In this document: one piece after another, positions 23,302 through 30,564 of the stretch | Layout of the letters: each line of letters begins with the position of its first letter | How positions within the stretch are numbered: position 1 is the first letter of the stretch | Source of the DNA: Methanobrevibacter sp. | GTDB lineage: Archaea; Methanobacteriota; Methanobacteria; Methanobacteriales; Methanobacteriaceae | Assembly (NCBI GenBank): GCA_017646885.1 | Contig: JAGCLR010000199.1 | Coordinates: 1-40,830 of the forward strand | Direction: 5' to 3' | Length of the DNA: 40,830 bases | Translations under genes and position numbers: made by a program | The notes under the pieces: model-generated | Databases searched by the model: none | The model's input: the letters and a program-made list of their open reading frames with translations, nothing else | Told to the model about the DNA's origin: nothing

Positions 23302-24038
23302 TGAGCAGTATCAAGATTTATAATTGCGATTGTATGGAAATGTTGAAAAACACTCCCGACAGTAGTATTGACTTGATTATAACTGACCCTCCTTATGAAA
23401 TTTGTTGCACTGGTGGTGGTGGAAATCAAGGACATAAGATTTCTACTATGGGCGCCGATTTAGTTGATTTGAACATTAACACTGGATATGACATTCGTAA
23501 GGTCGGAAAAGAAATAGTCCGAGTTATGAAGAAGATGAATGTTTATTTCTGGTGTAACAAAAAACAAATCCCAGATTATTTTGATTATTATGTAAAAGAG
23601 CTTGGTTGTAAATTTGATATATTGACTTGGAACAAAGTAAATCCAGTTCCCACTTATTCCAATAAGTATCTAACCGATACGGAGTATTGTTTGTACTTCC
23701 GTAATGGTGGAATGTGTAACCCAAAGAATTACGAAGACGCAAAGACTTACTGGAATGACCCAATTAACGCAAAAGACAAACAAGTATGGGAACACCCTAC
23801 AATTAAGCCACAGCACATGATTGAGAAACTTATACGAAACAGCTCAACACAAGGGCAATTTGTTATGGACTTATATTTGGGTTCAGGCACCACTGCTGCT
23901 GCGTGTAAAAAATTGAATAGAAATTTTATTGGTAGTGAAATTAACGAAAAGTATTATAACATAGCACTTAAGAGAGTAGAAGAAACTGTACAAGAAACGG
24001 AAGACGAACAGTCCCCACTTACGGAGTTCTTTGAATGA
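23301..24038 (+). CDS. DNA methyltransferase, DPPY type, 245 aa
   Basis: Second beta-type amino-methyltransferase: D29-P-P-Y32 first, then EHPTIKPQHMIEKLI and MDLYLGSGTT near residue 193 as the SAM site. The spacer contains a Gly-rich loop (GGGGNQGHK). It is a distinct enzyme from 21222, so the phage probably methylates at least two sequence contexts. The C-terminus PLTEFFE again has the acidic-aromatic ending. No nuclease partner adjacent, so an orphan methyltransferase that protects the phage DNA is the likely role. Confidence 0.9.
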   Translation: MSSIKIYNCDCMEMLKNTPDSSIDLIITDPPYEICCTGGGGNQGHKISTMGADLVDLNINTGYDIRKVGKEIVRVMKKMNVYFWCNKKQIPDYFDYYVKELGCKFDILTWNKVNPVPTYSNKYLTDTEYCLYFRNGGMCNPKNYEDAKTYWNDPINAKDKQVWEHPTIKPQHMIEKLIRNSSTQGQFVMDLYLGSGTTAAACKKLNRNFIGSEINEKYYNIALKRVEETVQETEDEQSPLTEFFE

Positions 24039-24448
24039 AATATGAATTTATAGATGATTACCTTTACATTGATGGTGAAAAGATTGAGATTAAATTTGAG
24101 TTTCTTTCATACGAAAGAAGTGCTTATTGTTTATCAGGTGAATACGAAGGTGAAGTAAAAACAAGACAAGTTACAAATGAACACGATTTTTGTACTAATT
24201 TAGTTTGTGATTACGATTACGAACAATATAATTCAGCATTTGAAATTTTCGGAAATACAGTAAATCTTGAGCTTATGCAGGATATGAAAGCTTGGCACGG
24301 TATTGATGCCGAAGCAGAAATGATGGCTGCATTTAAGTCTATTGTTGTTAGAATTAAAGACCCGGAATTAAATCATCTGTTTGATAAAGAACATAAGAAA
24401 GCAATAGTCAAAGCAAGATTGAAAAATATGCAGCAAGACTTTGAATAA
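24035..24448 (+). CDS. DF-tail protein, 137 aa
   Basis: Acidic, with IDDYLYIDGEKIEIKFEF strands, a central Asp/Tyr stretch, and a C-terminal helix ending RLKNMQQDFE. ATGA overlap with the methyltransferase. Unlike most DF-tail genes it is followed by a 142-base gap, so its tail is not a ribosome binding site. Confidence 0.8.
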   Translation: MKYEFIDDYLYIDGEKIEIKFEFLSYERSAYCLSGEYEGEVKTRQVTNEHDFCTNLVCDYDYEQYNSAFEIFGNTVNLELMQDMKAWHGIDAEAEMMAAFKSIVVRIKDPELNHLFDKEHKKAIVKARLKNMQQDFE

Positions 24449-24499
24449 ATTATCGCAGTTTAAAAAATTAAAAATTTAATTTGTATATAAATAAATTAC

Positions 24500-24565
24500 T
24501 ATATTTTAATTGTCCGAAATGGTGTAAGCAGGATAACGAGGAAAGCTCACCATTGGATGTGAAAA
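24500..24565 (+). promoter_or_regulatory. uvsX leader: -10-like box and hairpin
   Basis: TACTATATT (-10-like at 24500-24505) is followed by a hairpin in which AATGGTG pairs with CACCATT and, past a two-base bulge, AGC pairs with GCT; the loop contains AACGAGGAAA. TATAAATA at 24486 equals the T4 late promoter core, but such an 8-mer is expected by chance in this AT-rich DNA. The region holds no gene. Confidence 0.4.
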
Positions 24566-24590
24566 CGATAAAATAATAGGAGAAAAAACG

Positions 24591-25692
24591 ATGGCTAATA
24601 AATTGTTAGCAAAAATGAAGAAGGAAAAAGCCTTCTTGGATGTCTTGGCTACTGAACACAAGGCAGACGAATGGTTATCAACAAATTGTATTTCTGTTAA
24701 TTTGTTGTTAAGTGGTAAAATCCAAGGCCGGAATTAAGAAAGGTGCTATTAGTATGATTTGCGCTGACTCTGGTTGGGGTAAATCTATGATTGGTTACTC
24801 TGTTCTTAAATCTGCTTATGACTCCGGTATGGATTGTTTCATTGTAGATACAGAAAACGCAACGAATTATGAAGTTTTGGCTTCGCTCGGCGTTAATATG
24901 GATGAAGTTGGTGTTTTCAACACAAACAGAATTCCTGAAGTAAAACAAATTCTAGCAAAGCTTGGTAAGGGTTTGACCAGAGAAGAAGCACGAAATGTGT
25001 TTGTCTTGATTGACTCCTGGGGCCCTCTCGTTACTGAACAGGTAATGGAAAAGGCAGAAGAAGCTAGTTCCGCAGCTGATATGGGTAGTACTGCTCGTTT
25101 CAAGAACGAACTTGCTAATGTTCTTTTGGCTTGTAATTTCACTACACTTGTATTGAACCACGTTTATGCTTCTCTACAAATGTATGGTGATGCTTTCGCT
25201 ATCCCTGGTGGTAAGAGAATTTTCTTCAACTCTGATGCTATTATGCTCGCTTCTAGTGCTGCTAAAGATAAGGACAAAGAAGGTAACATTCTCGGAAAGA
25301 TTATTACAGCTCAGGTAAAGAAGGGTAGAGCTGCTAAAGAATTTGTCAAAACAAAGTATTTGATTTTGCATAATGGTGGTGTTTCCCCTTACTATGGATT
25401 GTTGGACGAAGCCGTTGAATGTGGCGAAGTCTACAAACCAAAGCCAGGTTACTATTCTCGTACAAATTTTGACGTAGATAAGACCACTGGCGAACCAACA
25501 AAAATGTGGAAGGAAGATGAATTGTATAACAAGGACTTTTGGATTCCAATTTATCAGACCGAAAACTTCCGCCACTTCGTTGAAGCTAAATTCGCATTTG
25601 AAGACCAGGAACTCATTTCCTCTTCCGAAAATGTTTTGGCTATGATAAATGGTAAGACACCCGTACCAGTAGCTGACGAAGACGAAGAATAA
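24591..25692 (+). CDS. uvsX: UvsX/RecA-like recombinase, read through a +1 frameshift, 366 aa
   Basis: ATP-dependent strand-exchange protein. ATG 24591 follows ATAGGAGAAAAAACG. The first 46 residues end in NLLLSGKIQG; the zero frame then reads CGG AAT TAA. Skipping C24729 gives Gly47 and IKKGAISMI, followed by Walker A (ADSGWGKS, K64), Walker B (VLIDSWG, D141), and the GGKRI and KKGR elements. T4 UvsX has SGEITGGMQSG at the same place, so homology crosses the junction and the lost residue is the second Gly. The second frame alone lacks a usable start with Shine-Dalgarno and would lose the N-domain. Acidic C-terminus, as in UvsX. Confidence 0.92.
24726..24737 (+). other. Putative +1 frameshift site in uvsX (GGC CGG AAT TAA)
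   Basis: CGG at 24729-24731, then AAT and stop TAA at 24735-24737. Skipping the C gives GGA ATT AAG, in frame with the rest of the recombinase. The layout (CGG, one codon, TAA) is the same as in thyX. Confidence 0.8.
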
Positions 25693-25698
25693 AATTTT

Positions 25699-25757
25699 AG
25701 TGGTGGGTTCGCCGTTTCATAGGAGGTGTTTGTGGCGGGCCCATCACTTTCTTTTTA
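25699..25757 (+). terminator. 15-bp hairpin with AGGAGG in the loop
   Basis: 25699-25713 pairs with 25734-25748 over 15 consecutive base pairs, three of them G-U. The 20-base loop displays a perfect AGGAGG (25721-25726), followed five bases later by GTG. A T-rich stretch (TTTCTTTTT) comes after the stem, so it looks like a terminator after uvsX, yet the loop could bind ribosomes. A 34-codon ORF from this GTG ends at 25836, just inside the helicase gene. Confidence 0.65.
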
Positions 25758-25803
25758 TCAGCTCATAAAAAATAATTTGTTTGCACCGGTTAATTTTTAT
25801 TTT

Positions 25804-25809
25804 TATATT
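25804..25809 (+). promoter_or_regulatory. -10-like TATATT directly before the helicase ATG
   Basis: TTTGCA (25780-25785), 18 bases, TATATT. Only seven bases separate the -10 from the ATG at 25817, so a transcript would start at or next to the start codon (leaderless). No ribosome binding site is present there. Confidence 0.4.
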
Positions 25810-25816
25810 TGGTTAT

Positions 25817-27226
25817 ATGGTAAATCAAGATTTTGAAAAAGTAATTATTAAAGCGTTATACGCAAATCCCTCTATATGTGCGAAGGTTCTTCCTGAACTA
25901 ACCGACAAATGGTTCAGCGAATATGACACTAAGGCTATTGTTAATAAAATAATTGAATTTAATACTAAGTACAGTAATCTTCCAAATGCTATTGAGTTAA
26001 AGAGAATGATTACTGATGAAAAAACTTTGAAGGTATTAGACGATGCTTTGGCTATTGCCGATGAAGAAGTTAATACCCCATATCTTATTAGTGAAATTGA
26101 AGAATTTGTAAGAAAGAAGCTACTTTATAACATCAGCACAAACATTCAAAAATATGCCGCTGGTAGTGACGCACAGAAAGGTTCATTTACAGATAATGTA
26201 GCAGATGCTGAAGCATTCACTTTTGATGACAACATTGGTTTTGATTTCTTTAGTGAAGCACAAAGATTGTATGAAGACGCAAACACTAAAGAAGTTATTT
26301 TCAAGAGTGGACTTAAAACGATTGACGATTTAATCGGCGGTGGTTTCCACGAAAAATCGCTTTCTTTGATTATGTCCAGTACGAACGTTGGTAAGACTTT
26401 GATTATGTGTTCATTGACTACAAACTTCGTAATGCACGGCTATCGTGTTTTGTATGTAACCTTTGAAGATAGTGAAAACAAAATTGCTACTCGTATTGCC
26501 CAGAATATGTTTGACATTACTCAACAGCAATATAAGGTAATGAGTAGAGATGATTTCGCTAAAGCATTTATGAAGGCGAAAAACATTGCTGGTGGTGATA
26601 AACTTGTTATTAAAGAATACCCCGAAGGAACTGTAAACGCACTTCAAATTGAAGCACTAATTAAGGATTTGAAGGACAAAAAGAGATTTGTGCCTGATGT
26701 ATTGGTAGTAGATTATATTGGTTGTATGATTCCTAACGGAAAGCCAAATCCAAATCTTAACTCCAATAGTTTATTAACATTGGCAGCACAACAAATTCGT
26801 GCCCTTGGTATGAAATACGGGTTCCCAGTGATTTCTGCTTCTCAAACAAACAGAGGTGGTTATAATACTGCTGAAATTTCTTTGAGCGATGCTGCTGACT
26901 CATTCGGTCAAAATATGAAGGCCGATGCTGTCTTTGCGGTCACCCAAACTCCTGAAATGAAGGACCAGGGAATGTATAATGTTCAACTTCTTAAAACTCG
27001 TTATGGTAACCAGCGCGGTCAATTCGTAACGATTGGTGTAGATGTTGAAAAGCAGAGAATTTATGATTTGAACTCAAGTGCTTCTGTTGCCGCTAGAACA
27101 CAAAATGTTGTAGATAATGTTGCTGAAATTCAGTCACTCGGTAGTAACCCATTCTCTAGTATTACTGGTGTTACTAGCCCAAGTGCTAGCGGTAAGGATT
27201 TGTCAAACTTGAATAGTGTATTTTAA
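25817..27226 (+). CDS. 41: DnaB/gp41-like replicative helicase, 469 aa
   Basis: Hexameric 5'-3' helicase. An N-terminal helical domain (to about residue 155) is followed by the RecA-like core: GLKTIDDLIGGGF, Walker A SSTNVGKT (K193), VTFEDSE, Walker B VLVVDYIGCM, and the SQTNRGG motif. 469 residues compares with 475 for T4 gp41. The ATG at 25817 (MVNQDF) is chosen over TTG 25781, which would add a hydrophobic stretch encoded by the AT-rich promoter. No Shine-Dalgarno; initiation may be leaderless or coupled to the small ORF from 25732. It partners the gp59-like loader downstream. Confidence 0.92.
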   Translation: MVNQDFEKVIIKALYANPSICAKVLPELTDKWFSEYDTKAIVNKIIEFNTKYSNLPNAIELKRMITDEKTLKVLDDALAIADEEVNTPYLISEIEEFVRKKLLYNISTNIQKYAAGSDAQKGSFTDNVADAEAFTFDDNIGFDFFSEAQRLYEDANTKEVIFKSGLKTIDDLIGGGFHEKSLSLIMSSTNVGKTLIMCSLTTNFVMHGYRVLYVTFEDSENKIATRIAQNMFDITQQQYKVMSRDDFAKAFMKAKNIAGGDKLVIKEYPEGTVNALQIEALIKDLKDKKRFVPDVLVVDYIGCMIPNGKPNPNLNSNSLLTLAAQQIRALGMKYGFPVISASQTNRGGYNTAEISLSDAADSFGQNMKADAVFAVTQTPEMKDQGMYNVQLLKTRYGNQRGQFVTIGVDVEKQRIYDLNSSASVAARTQNVVDNVAEIQSLGSNPFSSITGVTSPSASGKDLSNLNSVF

Positions 27227-27235
27227 GGAGTACTT

Positions 27236-27628
27236 ATGAATTTGGATAGTTTAATTGAAGATGGCGAAGGTTTATCCAATAGTCAAAACACTAAGGATAA
27301 ATTCTTCAAAATTATGCGAAACAATGGCTTTGATTTTTCGGACATTGATGAAGCAACTAAGCTCCCCAAATTCCTTATTCCAGTGATTGACAATGATACT
27401 GAACCATTCAATAAGTTCAATATATTGCTTTCAAAACTACATAAGAATAAGGAAATAAACATATTAGAAGCTCTATCTATATTGGTTGAAGATTATCTTG
27501 AACCACCTATGGCTTTGAAATGTTTGGACGAACTTAACTATGTTGCTTTAACAACAGAACTTAAATCAAAGTTCAAAATTAAATCCAACGCAAAACAGGA
27601 TTTGTCAATTTTAGATTTTTTGAATTAG
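27236..27628 (+). CDS. gp33-like small protein with clamp-binding-type C-terminus, 130 aa
   Basis: Acidic helical protein whose last residues, QDLSILDFLN, resemble sliding-clamp-binding peptides and the hydrophobic-acidic C-termini of T4 gp33 and gp55. In T4, gp33 (112 aa) tethers RNA polymerase to the gp45 clamp for late transcription and its gene precedes 59 and 32; here this gene precedes the gp59-like and gp32-like genes in the same order. The call rests on position, size and tail; the body shows no decisive motif. TTAAGGAG upstream. Confidence 0.55.
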   Translation: MNLDSLIEDGEGLSNSQNTKDKFFKIMRNNGFDFSDIDEATKLPKFLIPVIDNDTEPFNKFNILLSKLHKNKEINILEALSILVEDYLEPPMALKCLDELNYVALTTELKSKFKIKSNAKQDLSILDFLN

Positions 27629-27629
27629 T

Positions 27630-28259
27630 ATGCTTACCACTGACGGAATGTACGCTTTATATCGTGAATTGAAAGGTTTGTTGGAGAAACCTACTCCATC
27701 CAAAGTAAAGAAGTTTACAACAAACTATTTCAGGTATTTCACAGAACATTACTATAATGCTACGGCTAATTGGAGTGCTGGAGCAAGTAATTTCGTGACC
27801 TTAACAAATGCGATAAATAGCGGGCATTTCTCATTGGATGCGTTCTGTGTAATCTTCATTGGGTATTACATAACGCAGAACAAATTGCTAACACAAAAAT
27901 CATTGAATAGTATTGACAAGCTGAAGGAATTAAATAAATTTTATACACAATTTGAAATGACAAAACAAATTGAGTATATAAATAAGAAAATTGAAAATTC
28001 GGTAGATACAGAAGATGCATTTGCCGATTTCACACAAACAAAACTAGACGTATATAAAGTCGGAGAAGACCAAAAGAATACTTTATATGAAATGATTAAA
28101 TCCGGTGAGGTTAATCTAATTCATTTCGTGATTGCGTGGCACAACCACAAGTTCGAAATAAATGAGAATTTGATTACTGACGAAGATTATCGTAGATTTA
28201 TACAGTATATGAAGGTTGTAAGACACAATATGTACAAAGTAACAAAAACTACTGTTTAA
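27630..28259 (+). CDS. gp59-like helicase loader candidate, 209 aa
   Basis: All-helical basic protein. T4 gp59 (217 aa) loads gp41 on gp32-covered forks. Shared features are the N-terminal YALYRELK (T4 has VYKLYLMIK), a mid-protein TLYEMIKSGEVNLIHFVI resembling YIFKLLQSNIISFETFIL, the size, and the place directly before gene 32. No catalytic motif is expected. No strong ribosome binding site; the start is one base after the previous stop. Identity is plausible, not proven. Confidence 0.5.
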   Translation: MLTTDGMYALYRELKGLLEKPTPSKVKKFTTNYFRYFTEHYYNATANWSAGASNFVTLTNAINSGHFSLDAFCVIFIGYYITQNKLLTQKSLNSIDKLKELNKFYTQFEMTKQIEYINKKIENSVDTEDAFADFTQTKLDVYKVGEDQKNTLYEMIKSGEVNLIHFVIAWHNHKFEINENLITDEDYRRFIQYMKVVRHNMYKVTKTTV

Positions 28260-28382
28260 TTTATCATAATAGTTTTGTTGAAAACGAAGTTATGAAAAAT
28301 GAAAATTTTGAAATGACATCGTGATAGTTTTTTATATTTGTGATAGATTAAATGGTGAACAAATTATTAGGAGAAAATAAAT
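28260..28382 (+). promoter_or_regulatory. Leader of the gp32-like gene
   Basis: 123 bases without a gene. It holds TTTTTTATATTTGTG (-10-like at 28333-28338), a weak TTGAAA 19 bases before it, a direct repeat GTGATAG (at 28321 and 28340), and ATTAGGAG before the ATG. T4 gene 32 is autoregulated at its leader; a comparable operator here is possible but I see no clear pseudoknot. Confidence 0.35.
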
Positions 28383-29336
28383 ATGCCAATTAAAAGAGAT
28401 TTCCAAGGTTATTTTTCACAGATTCAACACGCAGGTAATGCTGGTGGTGATACCGCAAAGAAATCATACAAAGTAGAAAATGCCTTCACACCTGTCCTCA
28501 AGGATGGTTCGTATGAAGTAGTTATGCGTTTTCTTCCTTCTCACCCAGACGAAATTAGTCCATTCGTTGAAAACAGAAACCACATGTTTCAGTTGAAGAA
28601 TGGTACTTGGTTTGGTTGCGATTGTTTGAGTAAGTTCGGTAAGCCATGTCCGATTTGCGATTATAACCGTGCTATGTGGAAGAAGTATTCAAAGGAAGAA
28701 GCCAAAACAAAGACACTTGGCAAGTTCAAGCCAAATTATGTTTCCAATGTTTTGATTGTTCGTAATGACAATGCTCCTGAAACAGAAGGAAAGGTATTCC
28801 GCTTTGAATACAAGTCTCTCGTTATGGGTTTGATTTCTAAGGCCATGACTGACCACGAAGACCCAGAAGAAGGCATTATCAAGGGTTATAACCCCTTTGA
28901 TTGGAAGACTGGTGCAAACTTCATTTTCAAGGGTACACAAGCAGGTAAATTTGTTAAAAACGATATGTCTGCTTTCGGTGCTCAAAAGCCTATCAACAAG
29001 TGGGATAGAGCCACAAAGAAGTATGTTCCATTGACAGACGAAGAAATTGACGCTATTGAAGCTCAACTTTACACTCTCGCCGATTGTGAACATAAAGAAA
29101 GTGATGTTCGTGATTACCAAGGCATTTTGGATTCTTATTTGAAGAAGAATGGCTCGCCACTCGGTGCCGACGAAGGTTTGTCCTTCGGTAATGGTGTTGT
29201 TGCTACAACAACAAAGACTGTTGCCGCTGCTACAACCACAGTCCCAGATGATGCGGAATTCACACCAGCCACAGACCCAGTAGTAGATGAAGTTACTGAT
29301 AGTGACGATTTCTTCAGTAAATTGTCTAATATGTAA
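28383..29336 (+). CDS. 32: gp32-like single-stranded DNA-binding protein, 317 aa
   Basis: Co-operative ssDNA-binding protein of the replisome. N-terminal basic segment, then VVMRFLPS as in T4 gp32, and a zinc site from H67, C79, C89 and C92 (spacing matches T4 H64/C77/C87/C90). NVLIVRNDNAPETEGKVF is also typical. The C-terminus is Thr/Val/Asp-rich and acidic and ends DSDDFFSKLSNM, the protein-interaction tail, which again contains the DDFF motif seen in the polymerase. 317 residues against 301 in T4. TTAGGAG upstream; codons suggest high expression. Confidence 0.92.
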   Translation: MPIKRDFQGYFSQIQHAGNAGGDTAKKSYKVENAFTPVLKDGSYEVVMRFLPSHPDEISPFVENRNHMFQLKNGTWFGCDCLSKFGKPCPICDYNRAMWKKYSKEEAKTKTLGKFKPNYVSNVLIVRNDNAPETEGKVFRFEYKSLVMGLISKAMTDHEDPEEGIIKGYNPFDWKTGANFIFKGTQAGKFVKNDMSAFGAQKPINKWDRATKKYVPLTDEEIDAIEAQLYTLADCEHKESDVRDYQGILDSYLKKNGSPLGADEGLSFGNGVVATTTKTVAAATTTVPDDAEFTPATDPVVDEVTDSDDFFSKLSNM

Positions 29337-29380
29337 TCTGTGAAAATAAATAAATAAGTTTAGAAATAAACGATTTTATC

Positions 29381-29412
29381 AAATCCACCATTGACAACAG
29401 TGGTGGATTTTC
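29381..29412 (+). terminator. Rho-independent terminator overlapping a promoter
   Basis: Perfect 10-bp stem AAATCCACCA (29381-29390) with TGGTGGATTT (29401-29410), loop TTGACAACAG, T-rich tail. The loop begins with the -35 box of the next promoter. Confidence 0.85.
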
Positions 29413-29419
29413 TTATTTT
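29391..29419 (+). promoter_or_regulatory. Sigma70-type promoter, TTGACA-N17-TATTTT
   Basis: -35 at 29391-29396 forms the first six bases of the terminator loop; -10 TATTTT at 29414-29419; spacer 17. It drives the DHH gene at 29444. Confidence 0.75.
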
Positions 29420-29443
29420 TAAAGAAAAAAGGAACATATAACT

Positions 29444-30364
29444 ATGAATTATTGGCACAACACAAAACTAAAAATCTTGAACTTCACTCACTGCGATATG
29501 GATGGTGCTGGCGCGGGCATTGTCATTAAGAACTACTTTCACGATGTTATAACTGAGTCAATTAACTACAGTGCTGAAAATACTATCCTTCAAAAAATGA
29601 TTAAATACAAGGACCAATTTGACGCAGTTATCTTTACAGATTTTTGTCCTTGTAATCTGACAGAAATTAAAGCTTTCGGTAAGCCAGTTCTCGTTTTAGA
29701 CCACCACGAAAGCGCTGTCAAGTATAATAACCCCAAAGAATTTGTTTATGTTTGCCCAGGTCATTGTGGTGCGAAACTAGCATTAACTTATTTTAATCAC
29801 GATGATTGCTTGAAACATTTGACTGAATTTATTGAGATTGTGAACGATTTTGACCTGTATCTTTTGAAGGACCCACGCAGTAAATGCTTTAATTCTCTTT
29901 ACTGGGATATGGGATTTAACTGGTTTATGAACCGATTCTACAATGGTGACATTGAATTGAGCAAAGCAGAAAAGGCTTTCCTTGTTCGTAAACAGAAAGA
30001 CTTCAAGAAACACTATGACCAGTTGGAAATTTCGGAACTTAAGAATGGTGGTGTGTTCTGTTATTCCGAAAAATACATTTCCGAGATTACTGACTCATTG
30101 AGGAACGAAGGTTACAAGTGGGTTGTAATTTATCGTCCTGGTTATCTTTCTGTTCGCAGTTCGGATGATAGCAACATTAACCTTGTTGAGGTCGCAAAGA
30201 TTGTTGGTAAGGGCGGTGGACACGAACAAGCTATCGGTATTCCACAAGAAAAAGACCAGCTAGATGCTTTAATCGCAAAGGTTGATGACGCAGTAGACAC
30301 TTATTTGAAACTCAAAACAAATCCGCCATCTGACGAATTTATGAATAAACTAAAGGGAATGTAA
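29444..30364 (+). CDS. DHH-family phosphoesterase, 306 aa
   Basis: Metal-dependent phosphodiesterase/exonuclease family that includes RecJ and NrnA. Motifs: D18-M-D20-G-A-G, TDFCP (D66), D86-H-H88, and the DHHA1-type GKGGGHEQAIG near residue 260. Likely substrates are short oligonucleotides, cyclic dinucleotides or single-stranded DNA 5' ends. A role against host cyclic-nucleotide signalling or in nucleotide salvage is conceivable. AAAGGAACATATAACT precedes the ATG. Confidence 0.88.
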   Translation: MNYWHNTKLKILNFTHCDMDGAGAGIVIKNYFHDVITESINYSAENTILQKMIKYKDQFDAVIFTDFCPCNLTEIKAFGKPVLVLDHHESAVKYNNPKEFVYVCPGHCGAKLALTYFNHDDCLKHLTEFIEIVNDFDLYLLKDPRSKCFNSLYWDMGFNWFMNRFYNGDIELSKAEKAFLVRKQKDFKKHYDQLEISELKNGGVFCYSEKYISEITDSLRNEGYKWVVIYRPGYLSVRSSDDSNINLVEVAKIVGKGGGHEQAIGIPQEKDQLDALIAKVDDAVDTYLKLKTNPPSDEFMNKLKGM

Positions 30365-30365
30365 T

Positions 30366-30560
30366 ATGCGGAAAACTTTTAATGAATTTTTACTTTTCAC
30401 TGTGTTCGCAGTAATACTGTTGTGTGGTATTCACGCAGCTCAAATAGATGAATACATTGAAAGCAAAAATCCATTTCATAAAGAAAAAGTTTTACGCAAA
30501 GATTTTCCTGAATGGTATTTCTCAGATTGGCGATATAGTTGGAAATACGCACATAAATAG
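30366..30560 (+). CDS. Secreted small protein, 64 aa
   Basis: N-terminal Sec signal (RKTFNEFLLFTVFAVILLCGIHAA), then a 40-residue charged/aromatic mature part (WYFSDWRYSWKY). GGGAATGTAAT precedes the ATG. Codon 2 is CGG, read normally as the basic residue of the signal. Function unknown. Confidence 0.65.
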   Translation: MRKTFNEFLLFTVFAVILLCGIHAAQIDEYIESKNPFHKEKVLRKDFPEWYFSDWRYSWKYAHK

Positions 30561-30564
30561 TTCA

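Noticed and set aside
14825..24493. TATAAATA at 14825 and 24486 as T4-type late promoters
   Set aside because: They match the T4 late core exactly, but several copies of this 8-mer are expected by chance in 40 kb of such AT-rich DNA, and uvsX is not a late gene.
25732..25836. 34-codon ORF from GTG 25732 as an ordinary gene
   Set aside because: Good ribosome binding site, but it lies in a stable hairpin, is made of AT-rich intergenic codons and overlaps the helicase start. Recorded as a possible leader only.
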